DNA of 64,000 bases, from contig OX393551.1 of assembly GCA_947650365.1 (NCBI GenBank), forward strand, positions 64,755,755 through 64,819,754. The letters run 5' to 3'. The position numbers and the translations under genes were made by a program. Origin of the DNA: Chamaelirium japonicum (Eukaryota > Streptophyta > Magnoliopsida > Liliales > Melanthiaceae). This document shows, piece after piece, positions 1-14,200 of this stretch (its first letter is position 1; each line of letters begins with the position of its first letter). The notes below the pieces were generated by a model that did no database searches, was not told the origin of the DNA, and saw only the letters and a list, made by a program, of their open reading frames with translations.

Positions 1-735
1 AAAGATGTAGGTGTTTGTGAGTTACGAAGATTTGAACGTGTCGGGTTGTGACACTTGGATATAAGTTCCACACTGCCAGAGGCAAAAATAGGACCTGGGA
101 GGATGTCTATTTTAATTGGTAAATATATTTAGAGATAATATTCATTCTGTATTCGAAACAAAAAAACTACTTGATTCATTCTTTTGTGGAATTTTGTATA
201 TAGCGTTTATTTTATATGCCAATGTTTATGGTTTAAATTTCTCACAAGACATGAGTCAGGATGCAATTTTATCACCTTGGTCAATTGAATTTATGACATT
301 ATTCGTATGAGTAGTCACATTTATTTCATGGTTGTCCATTTTGGCTACAAGCCTACAACTATATTGTGCATGACTATTCATAATCAAGCAAGACTGCTTC
401 CTTTGTATTCGACATGATCTTCTTCTAGACCTACCTTGTTGCAACTATGATGTTCTAGTATATCGTCATTAGTTGTGCTTCTGTTGCCTCGTGAGCCACA
501 ACACCCCGTGTCAAATAATCGCCTACATGTGCGAGTTCCTCTTACGGTTGCATTGACCCAATCAACCACTCATTGCAATATCTATGTCTTGCAATGAAAT
601 AGGATCATGTGAATCCCGGTTCATGAAGCTCTCCCGTAGCTTTTTGTTGTAGCAAACATATACTATATTATACAATCTCTTTTGCTCTATCATGTTTATC
701 TTTTTGGCATCAATTGAAGATTTCCAAAATTATGC
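1..735. other. Unassigned AT-rich DNA
   Basis: No gene, repeat end or conserved domain could be supported here. The open frames are short and show no family signature. If flippase piece 1 has its 5' exons to the left of the window, this stretch is part of its intron 2. Confidence 0.4.
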
Positions 736-876
736 AATAAGAGCAAGTAAATGTACATTGTACACCATAAAGCCATAACCATAACCATCAAGCCATGTCC
801 CATCTACTTGGGGTCGTCTTTATGAATCTTTCATCGCGATTCACCATAAGAACAAGTAAATGTACATTGTACACCA
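736..876. repeat. Short insert between 31-bp direct repeats (SINE-like remnant)
   Basis: Two copies of a 31-bp sequence with one mismatch lie at 736-767 and 845-876, around about 77 bp. The insert contains CTACTTGGGGTCGTC, which resembles the TTGGGGTCGGCTA motif scattered in many plant genomes. The arrangement fits a truncated retroposon with a long target duplication. A plain local duplication is the alternative. Confidence 0.3.
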
Positions 877-1289
877 ACAACTGAAAATAAAAGAATAGTT
901 GAAAAGCTGAATTCATAAGTAAAACTCTCATCTCAAACACTCATGTTCCACTCACAACCTCTTGCACTGCAAGTTAATACCATGATTCATGTAGCTAAGG
1001 ATCTGAGCTCCCATGGCACCGCCATTCAGCTATATGACAATAATAACGTAATAAAAAACCAAATGAATTAAGTAATCTAAGTAGCCTACATACAGGTGAT
1101 TAAGTAATTACCAATTGCTAACTTTGTTCTCTATCTCCCTCCCAAGGTCCTTGGACATGTTTATGCGGAGAGAATCTAGAAATGGCCAAGTCTTGTACAA
1201 TGAGCTCTGGGATCAAATCCATTGATGCTTTTGTACAAGCCATTGGGAAATTCATGATAATTATCAATATTCAGATTACTCTAAAATTA

Positions 1290-3345
1290 ATCTTCATTTA
1301 AATTTACAAGAAGCTCTAAAATTCCCCGGGAGTCATTAGTGGACCAAAGCTTAACAGCGGAAAGCACCTTACGGATGACTTCCGTAGAATCAGAGAATTT
1401 TTATTTATTGAAAATCGTCTGTTTTCTTTCCAGCCAGATTATCCAGCAAATAGCGGTTGAAATAATGTCCCAGCTTGTTCCTTTAGGAACTCTACGTTTC
1501 CACTAATTGGACCATAGAGTAAGCTAGTTGGATGGATGAGATTGAATATTCAATCATTCCTTGAAAGGTTTCCAAATTGTCTTTGAGAAGGGGCATTGCA
1601 GCAGCAGGTGGGTGGTAAATTCTTCATCATAATTACAAAGAACGCATGTAGTGTTTGGTAGATTGAGGTGATTCTTCCTCTGAAAGTTGAGCTTAGTAAG
1701 AACCTGATCATTGATAGCCAGTCGTAAGAAGATACGGTACGGGTTTTTAGTGGTGTCTTGGCTTTCCATAGATTCATAGCTGCTGGACACTTATGAAGAA
1801 CTCTGCTTAGAAATTTGTATAGGGAGTTCATTATGAATAGACTGACGGAGAAAGGTGCATTTGATGGAATCTGAGGCTTTAGTCAGGGAGAAAGGCCCCA
1901 AGATCTGGCTCCAGACTCCAGGGCTTGAAATTGTGGGGAGAGTGCATCTGGCAGGTGCCTCGAGAATGCAAACTTCCATCTTTTGTTGGGGCCTTAAATT
2001 TATACTTAAGATCTAATAGTGGCTTGCTTGTTTTTGGCGATGGAGTACAATTCAGGAAATAGGGTGCTAAGGGGGCTATCCCCAATCCAATTGTCTTTCC
2101 AAAATAATACCTTCTTCTCGTCCCCTACCACAAACTTGCTTCATGATTTGATTCATTTTAATGCTCCTGCTACTCAGCCTACTCTTAAAGTACCCTTCCA
2201 GAACGAAGAGAGCTTTATTCATACACGATTTCTAACTTGAATCGGGAGAATCTCTTGAAATATCATTGTCTAATGATCTCCTTCCAGTTATCACCCCCTT
2301 GTTTAATTAGGCGCCACCACCATCTACAACGTTAGGCAATGCTGAAGTCTCTTAGATCCAGCATTCCTAGACCACCACGAGCCTTCGGTTTGCAAACATC
2401 CTTCCACTTCATGAGGTTATAACAACCGTTGTTGTCATCTGAACCTCGCCATAGAAAATTCTTCCTTATCCTATCAATCTTCTTGATCACCCAATTCGGG
2501 AGATAGTAAAAGGCTATCAAATTAGGTAGGTATGGTAGACAACACCACATTTAGTAGGGTAAGCCTATCACCTAGTGATATTCCCTTTCTATCCCGAGAG
2601 TCTATTGTTTATCTTCTCAATAAATTGTTGCCAGATCTCCTTTGGTTTCGGTTTTTTATCACATAAAGAAATCCTGAGATACTTTGTTGGGATGTCATCC
2701 AACTTTCAATTCAATAGCTTTGCCAATCTGTCTCCCTTGCTTCTATCATCTCCAATGTAGAAGAGTGAGGTCTTGTAGAAATTTATTTTGAGTCTAGAAG
2801 AGAACTCAAAAGCATAAAATATGAGGACAATCAATTGTGCTAAATCTGCTTCACAAAAGAGCATGGTGTGTCATCCACAAAATGTAGATTAGAGATAGAC
2901 TAGTTTCTATCTCCAATACATCTTAATAAATTGTTGGATTTCGCTTTGCTAAGAATGGAGTATTGTACATCTACCACTAAGATAAACAAGTATGGAGATA
3001 GGGGGCAGCCTTGTTTCACACCTCTCCTCATCTTGAAATGGGAAGCATTCATGTTGTTGATCAGACAAGCTAACTTAGACGACGTTGGACAATCCCACAT
3101 CCAGCATAGCTAGGATTCCGGGAAGCCTTTTAGTTTGAGAATTTTCATCAAAAACACCCAAACAATCTTGTCAAAAGCCTTTTTCGAAGTCTAACTTAAT
3201 CATGGCACCTTCTTTGCTTGACTCCAGTAGGTGGAAAAGGACTTCTTGAGCCATTGCACCGTTGTCCAATATGTTCCTGCCCTTAATGAACATTGACTGG
3301 TTGGGACTGATAATCGAATCCATGAGAGCCTCCAACACGGCGTTA
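1290..3345 (-). mobile_element. L1-type LINE, 5'-truncated, reverse transcriptase and C-terminal zinc region
   Basis: On the minus strand the fragments read in order as an L1-type reverse transcriptase. About 3340-3115 encodes a stretch with SPNQSMFIKGRNI and AFDKIVW. About 3100-2900 holds the fingers/palm motif GVKQGCPLSPYLFIL. About 2550-2332 holds IKKIDRIRKNFLW followed by KARGGLGML. About 1790-1554 is the zf-RVT region with CVLCNY and HLLLQCPFS. Frames change several times and stops are present, so the copy is dead. No endonuclease domain is visible, so it looks 5'-truncated near 3345. Ends are approximate. It lies upstream of, and antisense to, flippase piece 1. Confidence 0.85.
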
Positions 3346-3980
3346 TTTTCTAATGTGTATCTTATGTATTTTATATTGTAAATTTATCAGTTATCCATAT
3401 GTGTATTAAAGTTTAGCAATATAATCAAATAGTTTAATTCGGATATGACCCGTATCCGGATCTGATCCATACATGTCTCCTCGTAACACATGCATCTGTG
3501 GTTTTGGGTCCGAGAGCGGAAAAAGAGGTGCTCAAAAGGAAAAATATAAGAGAATAAAATAAGCACGGGAAAGCGTCAATGAAGCATCTTATATATTAGT
3601 AGAAATATTCTTATGTCGTTGAATCCAACTACAGTGATATCAATCAAATATGATGACAATAACCAATTTGAAGAGGGTTTATAAGTGTTCGGAAGCAAGT
3701 GCAGTAGTGGGAGCAAGGTTCTGGAGCAGATGCTGCATCTAAGGTAGAAGATTCTGGCTACTGATGTTGTATTGCTGTAAATGGGTGCTTATCTCGTCAT
3801 ATTACAATAGAGGCTTCAGCCATAGCATTGTTGTACTATTTGTTAGTGGTGATCATATTTGCAGCAATTGCTTTAATATCAGTACTTATGATTTGTTATT
3901 CACATTTCTCATTTCATGGGATGATATTTAACTTTCGGGATCTGTGATTCTTTTGGATCCCCGCATTACTGGTAATGCAG
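3346..3980. other. Sequence before flippase exon 3, ending in a splice acceptor
   Basis: No exon 1 or 2 homology is seen here. The stretch ends in an AG acceptor at 3979-3980 in the same phase as the intron 2 acceptor of the complete gene. It is best read as the distal end of an intron. Confidence 0.5.
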
Positions 3981-5236
3981 GTTTGATGTTTTGGGCCTCC
4001 ATGAGTTTGATAGTGTTCGCAAGAGGATGTCAGTTGTAGTTAGATGCCCTGATAAGACTATAAAATTATTTGTGAAAGGTGCAGACGTTGCGATGTTTAG
4101 TATTATTGACAAATCCCGGGATTTGGACATAGTACATGACACTGAGACACATATTCATGCCTATTCTTCTTTGGGTCTGAGAACACTAGTCATTGGTATG
4201 AGGGAATTGAGTTGGGCAGAGTTTGAGGACTGGCGGTTAACCTATGAGAAAGCAAGTACGGCATTATCTGGAAGGGTGGAATTGCTACAAGCTATTGCTG
4301 TCAAGGTAGAATGCAATATCCGAATATTGGGTGCCACAGGAATTGAGGATAAGCTACAACAAGGTGTACCTGAAGCAATAGAATCTATCAGGCAAGCGGG
4401 GATTAAAGTCTGGGTTTTGACAGGGGACAAACAAGAAACTGCCATTTCCATTGGCTATTCAAGTAAGCTCCTAACAGACAGCATGACTCAGATCATTATA
4501 AACAGCCAATCCAAGGAATCATGTAAGAAGAGTCTTGATGATGCGATTTCATTGCTTAAGAAACTAGTGATGCTGAAAGATGAAAGGGGCAAAGATCCTG
4601 CTAGAGTTCCTCATGCATTGATTATTGATGGCCCCACCCTTGTTCATATTCTTGAGACTGAATTGGAAGAAGAGGTAGACATGTCTGACTTACTTTTTAG
4701 TTTACTAGCTTCATTCTTTGCTTCACTGCTGCTTTATATACCCATTTTCTTGGACCTGTATGATGCAGCTCTTCAATGTAGCCACGGCATGTGATGTGGT
4801 ATTGTGTTGCCGTGTGGCTCCGTTGCAGAAGGCTGGGATTGTTGCAATTATTAAAAAGAGAACTAGTGACATAACTCTTTCTATTGGTGATGGTAAGTTT
4901 TACTCTGATTTCATGATTTTCTTTCTGTTGATATAAAAACGTATGGTATTATGCTTATAAGAAAAGTTTATGTAATGGACTTGTATTGAACAACATTTTC
5001 TATTTGTCTTAAATAGGTGCAAATGATGTTTCAATGATTCAAATGGCTGATGTTGGGATTGGAATCAGTGGCCAGGAGGGACGGCAGGCCGTTATGGCCT
5101 CAGATTTTTCCATGGGTCAGTTTAGATTTTTAGTGCCCCTCTTATTCGTTCATGGCCACTGGAACTACCAGCGTATGAGCTACATGATCTTGTACAACTA
5201 TTACAGAAATGCTGTATTTGTATTTGTGATTGTCTG
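3981..5236 (+). CDS. Flippase piece 1, exons 3-5 (nucleotide-binding and P domains)
   Basis: The block encodes the nucleotide-binding KGAD motif ([11 protein letters not shown], start of exon 3), the P-domain hinge [15 protein letters not shown] followed by [16 protein letters not shown] (end of exon 3), and the catalytic [19 protein letters not shown] motif interrupted by intron 4. Exon 5 ends in the first C-terminal membrane segment (AVFVFVIVW). Introns 3 (4675-4768) and 4 (4893-5016) are short. The intron 5 donor, TG|GTAAGC, splits a Trp codon as in the complete gene. All residues needed for ATP binding and hinge function are present. Confidence 0.9.
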
Positions 5237-8200
5237 GTAAGCATCTCGTGTAGTGCTTTCAATTTATTTGAACATTTTTCAACATTAACTACTTCTCACA
5301 AGCATTTGTTATTTTTGCTGGTTTTTTTTGAATAAAGATTGTCCTGTTTCCCAATTCAATTATATCTTCCTCAAATGTCTCAATTAGAAGGATGGGGAAT
5401 CAAGGTTAATTTGTAGGAGGGGTTTCTAATCCCCATATTGTCACAAACATGATAGTTTCATGATAACAGTACCACAATGTTATATGGTTTAGAATGTTGG
5501 CCCATAAATTACTCAAGGACATAAGATGAACAAGATAGAGATGAGGATGCTGAGGTAGATGTGTGGAAAATCTAGGATGGATCTGTAAATATGAGAAAGT
5601 CAAGCTTTGCATGGTCCCCATCTCAGAACAACATAAAGTCGACACCTGATCGAATTCTCAAATTTGGGTAATATCCCAAAAACTAGGATCCTATGCACTA
5701 TGTATCATTTGATAACCCAAGACATACCCCCCTTGTCTACCGTTCAAGTAGAAAAATGTAAATAAATGAAAGAATTACAATGATATTTAGAAAAACATAG
5801 ATATCGTGAGTGGAGCGAAAAATCAAGATAACATTTTTCATAGGTACAACCGAAGCATTTATGCCAAATTTGCTGACGAGAGTAGGGGATCCTCTAGGCT
5901 CTCCATTTTCTATTACTCAATATAGCACTATGCTGACTTGTCTGTGTCTCAGATGGTGGACAATAAACCCACACATTCTTCTCAAATGGGCAGAGGTTAC
6001 ATAAGACCTTGGAAGGGACTGCTGTGTTGGGAAACCTTCTTTTCGTTTAGGGGAGTGATGCTAACAGACATCCCCCGTTTAGGGGAGTGATGCTAACAGA
6101 CATCCCCACGTGTATATGGTGTTTGTTAGAACTAGAAGAGAGAAAGTAATTTGGGTGTAAAGGATTAATTTACTCTTTGGGGCAATGCCCTATATATGTT
6201 TATACAAAATATGGGGTCACCAAATGTGAGCATACCCGAAAAGACATTAGAGAATATATACACACTTTAACACCCCCCCTAATATTCAAGGTGGATCATA
6301 CACCAAGAGTTTGCGTAGGAGTGCGAAATTGCTGGATGGTGTGTTTTCGTGAAGAAGTCGGCAAGCTGATCCGAAGATATATACGGAAGTGAGTGCGTGC
6401 TGTCCACGTAACGATGACGCATAAATTGACAATCAAGCTCGATGTGCTTTGTGCGCTCGTGGAACACCGGATTGCTAGCAATCTGGATAGCACTCCGGTT
6501 GTCATAATAGAGGGAAGTTGACGAGGTCAGCCAAACAACCTCATATGCAGTTCGTGCCATAGCACAATACTCGGTCTCGGTGCTGGAGAGGGAAACAATA
6601 TTCTGCTTCATGCTCTTCCAGGAGATAAGTCACCTAAGAAAATACAGAAGCCAGTGGTAGCTATGCTATCAAAATCGGGACTAGTCGGCGACTGATCCCT
6701 GACTAGTCCCTAGGTTGTATTTTGCCGACAGAGTACTTCCGATTCTTTCATACCTGGGCGGAATCCCGACTAGTTCCCAACTAGCGACTGGGACTAGTTC
6801 CAAAGTGGCATTTTGTAAGTAATTTTTTTTTTTGCATGGAATCTTTGCAAGCAATTTTGTTTGAATTTTTTTGCATTGTCTCGAAGTCTTGAGTCGCAAC
6901 TTTGGCTCTTTCCTATAATCATCTGTTGAGGACCTGACAATCTGAGATAAAAACATAGACACATAATTATTGTTTATTTGTTGATATTCATAGAACCTAT
7001 AATCAAAATTGGGGTGGTTCACAGATTAAACATCAACAAACAAGTATTGTGATGAATTCTTAGTTCTGAGTCTTCTGACATGGGCATGAAGCCAATACAA
7101 CTGTGTTCTGTTACTTATATATTTATACCCATGCTGTGAAGTGTGAAGGCATGCGTTGTTATTGACCGACTAATACCATATACTTATTGACATTTATGCT
7201 AGTTCATATATCATATATGTCTAGGGAGGTGGGAGGGGTTAGAATAAGTTTTGGCCGACTAGTCCTGACTAGTCCTAGTCGGCCCTTGACCGACTAGGGA
7301 CCGACTACCGACTTTGACTGCATAGAGTGGTAGAACGTCGATCAGTGGGGTCACTTGCCTAGTCCGCATTAGCATAGGCAAGCTGCTCCAAGGAGGAAGA
7401 CGATGATAGTAGCAGGAAACGAGTCACTGTACCCCGAAGATAGAGAAGAATACGCAGCAGTGCAGCATAGTGAACCGAGCAAAGAGAGCTGACAAACTGG
7501 CTAACAACTCGAACGACATGTGAGATGCCCGGACGAGTGATCATCAGATAGACGAGGGCACTAACAAGCTGTCTGTAGCGAGTGGGATCCAAGAGTGGCT
7601 CGCCATCACTGTGACGGAGTTTCGCATTAAGCTGTATCGGTGTATCCACGGTCTGAGAGTCTGTGAGTCCAGCACGACTCAAGACATCAGTAGCGAACTT
7701 CTGCTGAAAAATCAGGTATCCTTGAGAAGAAGCAACTTCAAGACCAAGGAATAAGCGAAGATTACCAAGGTCTTTCATCTCAAATTGCTGCTATAGGTAT
7801 CGCTTTAGAGAATCAATGGTGGCAATATCATCACCAGTGATGATCATGTCGTCGACGTAGGGAAGCAAGATTGTACGATCATAAAAAGATGTACGAGTGA
7901 AAATTGCATAATCATTTACTCTCTGTAAAGCCAACTTCAAGTATGGAGGAACGAAAGCGCTCAAACCAGGCCCGTGGAGTTTGCTTGAGTCCATAAATGG
8001 CCTTGTGAAGACGACAAACATACTGGGGAGGAGTCGGAAGACCAGGAGGTGGCTGCATATAAACCTCCTCAGAGAGATTTCCGTGAAGAAAAGCATTCTT
8101 CACATCCATTTGGAAAAGTGGTCAGCGACGAACCGAAGCAACATCTAGTAAAGTTCGTACACTAGTCATCTACGCAACAAGGGCGAAGGTCTCCTCATAG

Positions 8201-11200
8201 TCAACGTTGTGCTCCTGCGTGAAGCCACGAGCAACTAGACGGACCTTGTACCGCTCAATAGACCCATCAGAGCGAGTCTTAATCTGGTAAACCCAACGAC
8301 AGGTCAGGTAATAGGGTCCTTTCCTTGAGGAAGAGGAACAAACTCCCAAGTACTAGTCCGCTGAATGGTCTGCAACTCCTCAGCCATAGCCTGTTGCCAG
8401 TGCGGAATCTGAACTGCTTCACGGTAAGTCTGTGGCTCCTAAAGAGAGTGGATAGTCACAAGAAATAACTGAAACTGGGGCGAGTAAGACGCAACCTGAG
8501 AAAAGCCATAGCGAAGGTGGATGCCTCTCACGCTCAGGATAGCGTGAAGGAGCAGAAAACCAACGTTACTAACATTTGAGAGTGGAGGTCAAGATAATAA
8601 ACCTGAAGCCTCTGTTGGAGAAGTGGTAGCAGGCGAAGCAGGTGGAGCTGGTTTTGGCTGGTGACGAGTGTAGTTGTAAATAACAGGTGGGTGCTGGGGG
8701 CTCAAGTACTGTAGCAGGAGTATTTTCTGGAATCATAGAGGTAGGAAGAAGACCCGAAGAGGAACTAGTAGTCTGGAGAAAGGACAAGTCTGAGGAAGAA
8801 GAGGCTTCTGAGAAGAAGGGTATGTCCTCGAAGGTCACGTGTCGAGAGATGCGGATACGACGAACAAAAGGGTCATAGCAACGCTAGCTCTTGTGCTCAG
8901 AACTATATCCTAAGAAGACACACTTGGCTGGCCGAGGAGTAAGCTTTGTCTGCTCCCCAGATGGAAGCAAGACAAAGCTGGTACAACCGAAAGTCTGCAT
9001 AACTCTACAATTGGGAACAATGGAGTAGAGTCGCTGCAACGGGGATTGACCAGAAAGAAGTGGGGAAGGAGTCCGGTTAATCAGATGGATAAGCATAAGA
9101 ACAACTTCAGTCCAGAAGTGACGAGGAACTGAGGTAGAGAACAAAATAGATCGATCAATCTCAAGAATGTGACGATGCTTCCTCTTGGTAATCCCATTCT
9201 GTGCAAGCGTATAAAGATAAGACTGTTGGGGTAGAGTACCTTGAGAGAAGAGAATGTCACGAAACTTAGAAGAAAGATACTCCCGAGTACCATCCGAGAG
9301 AAAAACTTTAATCCGTTTCCCAAATTGTATGTGGACCATACAAGTAAAATCATAATATACCTGACACACATCAGACCTATGACACAAGAGGGTCACCCAG
9401 GTGAACCAGGAGAAGTCATAAATGAAGTTGACGTAATAATGAAAATCAGACATGGACAAAATCGGTGATAGTCCTCAAATGTCAGAGTGTACAAGATCGA
9501 AAGGAGAGGTAGACACAGACTCGCTGGAGAGAAAAGGAAGAGACGAGTGCTTAGCAAATTGACAACTCGTGCAGGGAGGAGTGAAAGAGAGATTACTCAA
9601 GTGCCCGGACTGGAACATGCTTTAAAGCTGAATCGCAGAGGGGTGGCCAAGGCGGTGATGCCAAAGGTCGGCAGTGGAAATAGCAGCAACTACTTGAAGC
9701 AGCGAAGGGCAAGGGAACATGAAGTTGCTCCAAATTGTACAAGCCACCATGTCTCCGTTCTGTCCCAACCTGACAGCTAGTGCGAGGGTTACACAAGAGG
9801 ACTCTGAGAAGGTAACGATGAATCCTAGATCAACAAGTCTACTACTAACCAAAACCAAATTGATCGCCACACGAGGAGTGTAGAGCACATCAAGCAGCGA
9901 AGGGCAAGGGAACATAAAGTTGCTCCAAGCTGTACAAGTCACCATGTCTCCGTCCTGTCCCAACCTGACAGCCAATGCGAGGGTTTAACACCACATAAGA
10001 GGGCGCTGAGAAGGTAACGGTGAATCCTAGATCAACAAGCCTACTACTAACCAAAACCAAATTGATCGCCACACGAGGAGTGTAGAGCACATCAGGAAAT
10101 GAGAGGTAACCACTAGGATCAGAGGAGGTGGTGATGGATCCCCGACAAGAGACTAGCAAGGGGGAGCCATCAGCAGTGCGAATTTGAAACTCTGCAGAGA
10201 CATGACCACAATCAGTGAGTATAGAAGCATCTGAAGTCAAGTGGCGAGATGTTCCCGAGTCTATGATCCATGGGGCACTAGATGAACTCAGAAGACACTG
10301 AGTAGTAGAAGAGTTGGCACATGCTCCCATTGTGGTCACCATAGCAAAAACACAGGAGGCTGTGTAGTAGGAACTCACAAGAGATATCACTAAGTGGGCT
10401 TCACAAGAACATGAGATCGTGAAGAAGGCAAGGACTCGGCTGAAGCACATGCTCGACACCTCCTGGAGTAATCTCGATGGCGAAAAAGATGCTCAATCAT
10501 TGGTGACAAAACTACAAGCCACGAGACTTACATTGAAGTTAGAGCTGGTTGAGCAAACACTCAATCCTGATTCAATCCTGGAGTTGTGTTGAGCTAACAC
10601 TCAATGCCTCTGAAACAGCTTGTGAACCGGCAATCAAGGCCTCTGAACAGCAGGTGTAAAGAACAAGCTTATAGAAGGCATTGATAGCAACAAGGAGAAA
10701 CTCCACAAGTTTGTGTAGCTCAAAAGAATATGTTATGAGGAGACACTTGATTCTGAATCGTTCACTGTTAGAAGAAGATTGAACCGTTGCCTTGAACCCA
10801 CCCAATTAGTCTGAACCAATTGCTGAAGTGAGTTGAGTTGTTGAAGTGTTTTGAGGCTGAAGTGGACTGAAGTAGTGAACATGTCATAAAACAAGTGAAA
10901 AATTGAATGCTGAACCAGTTACTAATTGAACAAGACCGGAGCTTTATGTTAAATTGAAGCTGAACCAGTACTAATATGATGCTGAACCGGTTACTTTAGT
11001 ACTGAAAGTGATGTGGCAAGTGAAACTCAAGTAACTTGTTCATCTGACCCTTGAAGATATCAACGGAGATCTTCCCTCTAGGTAATGTAAAAGGGGCAAC
11101 TCATCTCGTAATCTCTGGATTGAGGCGGCGCTCGAGCAACTCGATTGAATCAACCAACGACTGCTTCTACGATGTCTTCTCCGATGACGACTGCTCGAGC

Positions 11201-14200
11201 ATTCCAGTGATGACTGCTGCAGTGGCAAGGAACATAGAGGAATCGATGCATATCTTGCAGCGGCGACAAACGCTCTGATTTCGCTCAACCTTTGATCTAG
11301 ACGGATCGAATTGAGGGAGCAGTGGAGGACCTTGGCAAACCAATCTTGACGGAGGACTCGGCGGCAGTCGATCTCGGAGATTTGGTAGTAGAGGACCTTT
11401 CGATAGGCTGAGGTGTGGGTGTCGATCATTCAAGCATGACCTGGATCAAGGAAGAGGATCTCGTGCAAAGGAGGAGAGCCCAATAGATAGCGTTGATACC
11501 ATGTTAGAACTAGAAGAGAGAGAGTAATTTGGGAGTAAAAGGATTACTTTACTCTTTGGGTCAATGACCCTATATATGTTTACAAAAGATGGTGTCACCA
11601 AAGATGAGCATACCCGAAAAGAGATTAGAGAATATATACACACCTTAATAGTGTTTACACAACGAATCACAAGCATTGGCATTTCGAGTTTTGACTCAAC
11701 AAAGATAGGAATAATTGGAGAGAGCACTCTCGTCCCCAGTTGCTCTCTGTTCTTTCCTTCTGACAAGGTTACTAGACCTAAGAATGAGAATGGATTTTGA
11801 TGTTCATGTTGAAGTGTGCTGTCCTTGGCCCCACCCACACCGGTCGTTATACATGTGGAATTGGGGAAACATATATTCTATTGGGAGAAGGACCTTATCA
11901 ACCCATCCTATCTAATAAGGTAAAAGCCTTTGATGGTCAACCAAAGCCATCCGAAGATGAATATCTACAGTTCCAGCTTCGAATACACATTGAACCAAGT
12001 CCGCTACGAAGGCATTCCACAACACATCCAGATTTGGATATTTTCATATGATCCAAGCCATTCGTTTTCACAGAAACTATGCGACCATATGACCACTTAT
12101 AGGGTGAGGAGCGAGTATATTAGAGAGAGTGTTGGAACACTAGTTATGGATAAAATGCTGGAGAATAGATTTAGATGGTATGGACCAAGGTTTGGAGTTT
12201 CGGTTGAAACCGATCCGTTTCAGATCGGTTTCGGTCGAAACCGGTCCCGAAACCCTCTAGTTTCGGGTTTCGGAACTCAGCACTCAGTAAAAGTAGAACA
12301 TGGTTTAGGATAAGGTGTATTTCAGCATGATAGCTTGACATACATATTTACATAAAGAACATTTAAGTAAATGATTTTTATATTCTCCATTTACTTTAAG
12401 GTATTTTATGTAAATGAGTAAAACCGAAAACATCGAAACTCCGAAACCGATCCTCGATGGGCGGACCGAAACTACAAACCTTGGTATGGACTTGTACAAC
12501 AAAGAAAAGAGTCGACCCTTGTAAGGAGAGGGTCTCGAATTGTTATGGAAGTGTGCCAAGGAGGGAAAGGCCTAAGATACAGGGTTTTTAGACTTCGGGT
12601 TCGGACTGGCTAAAAAACTAACTGGTGCAGCTGGTTTGGTCGATTAGTGTCCATGTTCGGTTGGTTCGACTTTTTGGCCAAGAATATTAAAAATATAAAA
12701 AGAGTAAAAATTTATGTGCTATTGTTCGATCAAATCGGGTCTGATTCGGCCAAAGAATTCAACAATAATATTGGTTGAGAATTTCGAATATAGTCTCTAA
12801 GAATCAAGTCAGTTTGAAGATAATGGTTAAAACTAATACCAGAAAAAAGATTTCTAGTGCATAAAATCAGTGGCTTGAAATTAACGTAAAACAACAATTT
12901 AAGGATAAACCAACACAAACATGTAGAATTGCTGTAGTATAATATGACAGATCATTTTGTAAAATTAAATTGGACAAACAATAGTATATTTATTGAAATT
13001 TCAGTCAAATATTTAACTGTCAATTTCCAACATATTCTCTAACAACAATAAATCAAACTTTTAGTAGAAAGAGCAAATTTAGAACATATTTTTTATAAAT
13101 ATATAAAAAACCACATTCAAGAACAAGTGGTCATTGAGGCCATCCCCCTTTTTTTTTATCGAATCTCTTGTGAATTGAGTCCCTCATTTTATTATATTTA
13201 AAAATTCCAAGTGAAACCCTTACTGTTTGGCCCATTGATCCCCGAACGAAATGAGTCTTGATTTGGACCTATTTTGGTCAAATCAGGTGTGCTTTGGTTT
13301 GATTTGGTTTAACCCAATCCGATTTACCGAATTAGATCCTAATTAAGGCATATTTTGGGTTTGAGGGGGTGTTTCGGTTCGGATCGGCTGAAATCCAAAT
13401 TGGTCCAGGGAACAGGATATAGTTCAAACCCTCGAATCATGCTAACACAACATTGATGGGAATTTTTAGAAAAGATATGGAAAAACTTTCATTATCAACA
13501 AAGGTTGTGTTGAACATAAATGAAAATATAAGAAGGATTCATAAAGCTTATCCCAAATAAATGGAGCATGGATCCATGGTTAAGGTTATAGTTGTCATGA
13601 TAAATTCTACTTTGAATATAATAGCTTTTGTCTGTATTATTACCAGTTTAGGTTGCTACCATATATAAAATAAAAATAGCAACAAAATACAACTGATATA
13701 GAAGATAAAAGAATAAATATTTCAAAACATATTTAATCACGTTGATATTTATTTTATATTTAAAGTTCTTTAGTTAAAAAAGATGACTTAAAGCTTACAG
13801 TAGCAGAATCCTTTTTGCTTGTTTCACACTTTCACTGTGTTTGATACCTTAAGAATCCTTCATATATCTTGAACAAATTCTTCCATATGCGAAGGATCTA
13901 TGTAAGCTTGAAGCAAAAATAAAGCAAGTGGCTTGTGCACATAGAGGGTGCCTATTTTGGCATAGCTATTCTCCCTTTTTAGAACTTTAAAGATCTTTTG
14001 AAAGGCTTATATGAATGTCATAGAAAAAATTAGAGATTAAGATTTAGCCCAACCCTTGGATCTTAATGCAACATGTAAGTGTACTACTTTTGAACAACAA
14101 ATCAATATATTCACTACAATAGTTGGATAGAGGTCTCACAAGGCTCTTATCGAGTTGAGATGATTTGTTCATGTAGATAACTAGGGTGATTTATGACTTG

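Larger units (their letters stand above)
6124..11650 (-). mobile_element. Ty1/Copia LTR retrotransposon with both LTRs (broken)
   Basis: Matching 149-bp LTRs (6124-6272 and 11502-11650) share the outer end TGTTAGAACTAGAAG. They are flanked by the target duplication GTGTT (6119-6123, 11651-11655). On the minus strand a tRNA-Met-like primer site (TGGTATCA) abuts the right-hand 5' LTR, and a G-rich polypurine tract abuts the left LTR. Domains in minus-strand order are a gag/protease zone (about 10460-9620), integrase (about 9460-8880), reverse transcriptase (about 8110-7360, with [11 protein letters not shown] and [11 protein letters not shown]) and RNase H (about 6610-6280), which is Copia order. 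The element is broken in several places. The LTRs differ at roughly a dozen sites by eye, suggesting a few million years. A hAT-like element sits inside the RNase H region. The copy is antisense in intron 5 of flippase piece 1. Confidence 0.92.
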
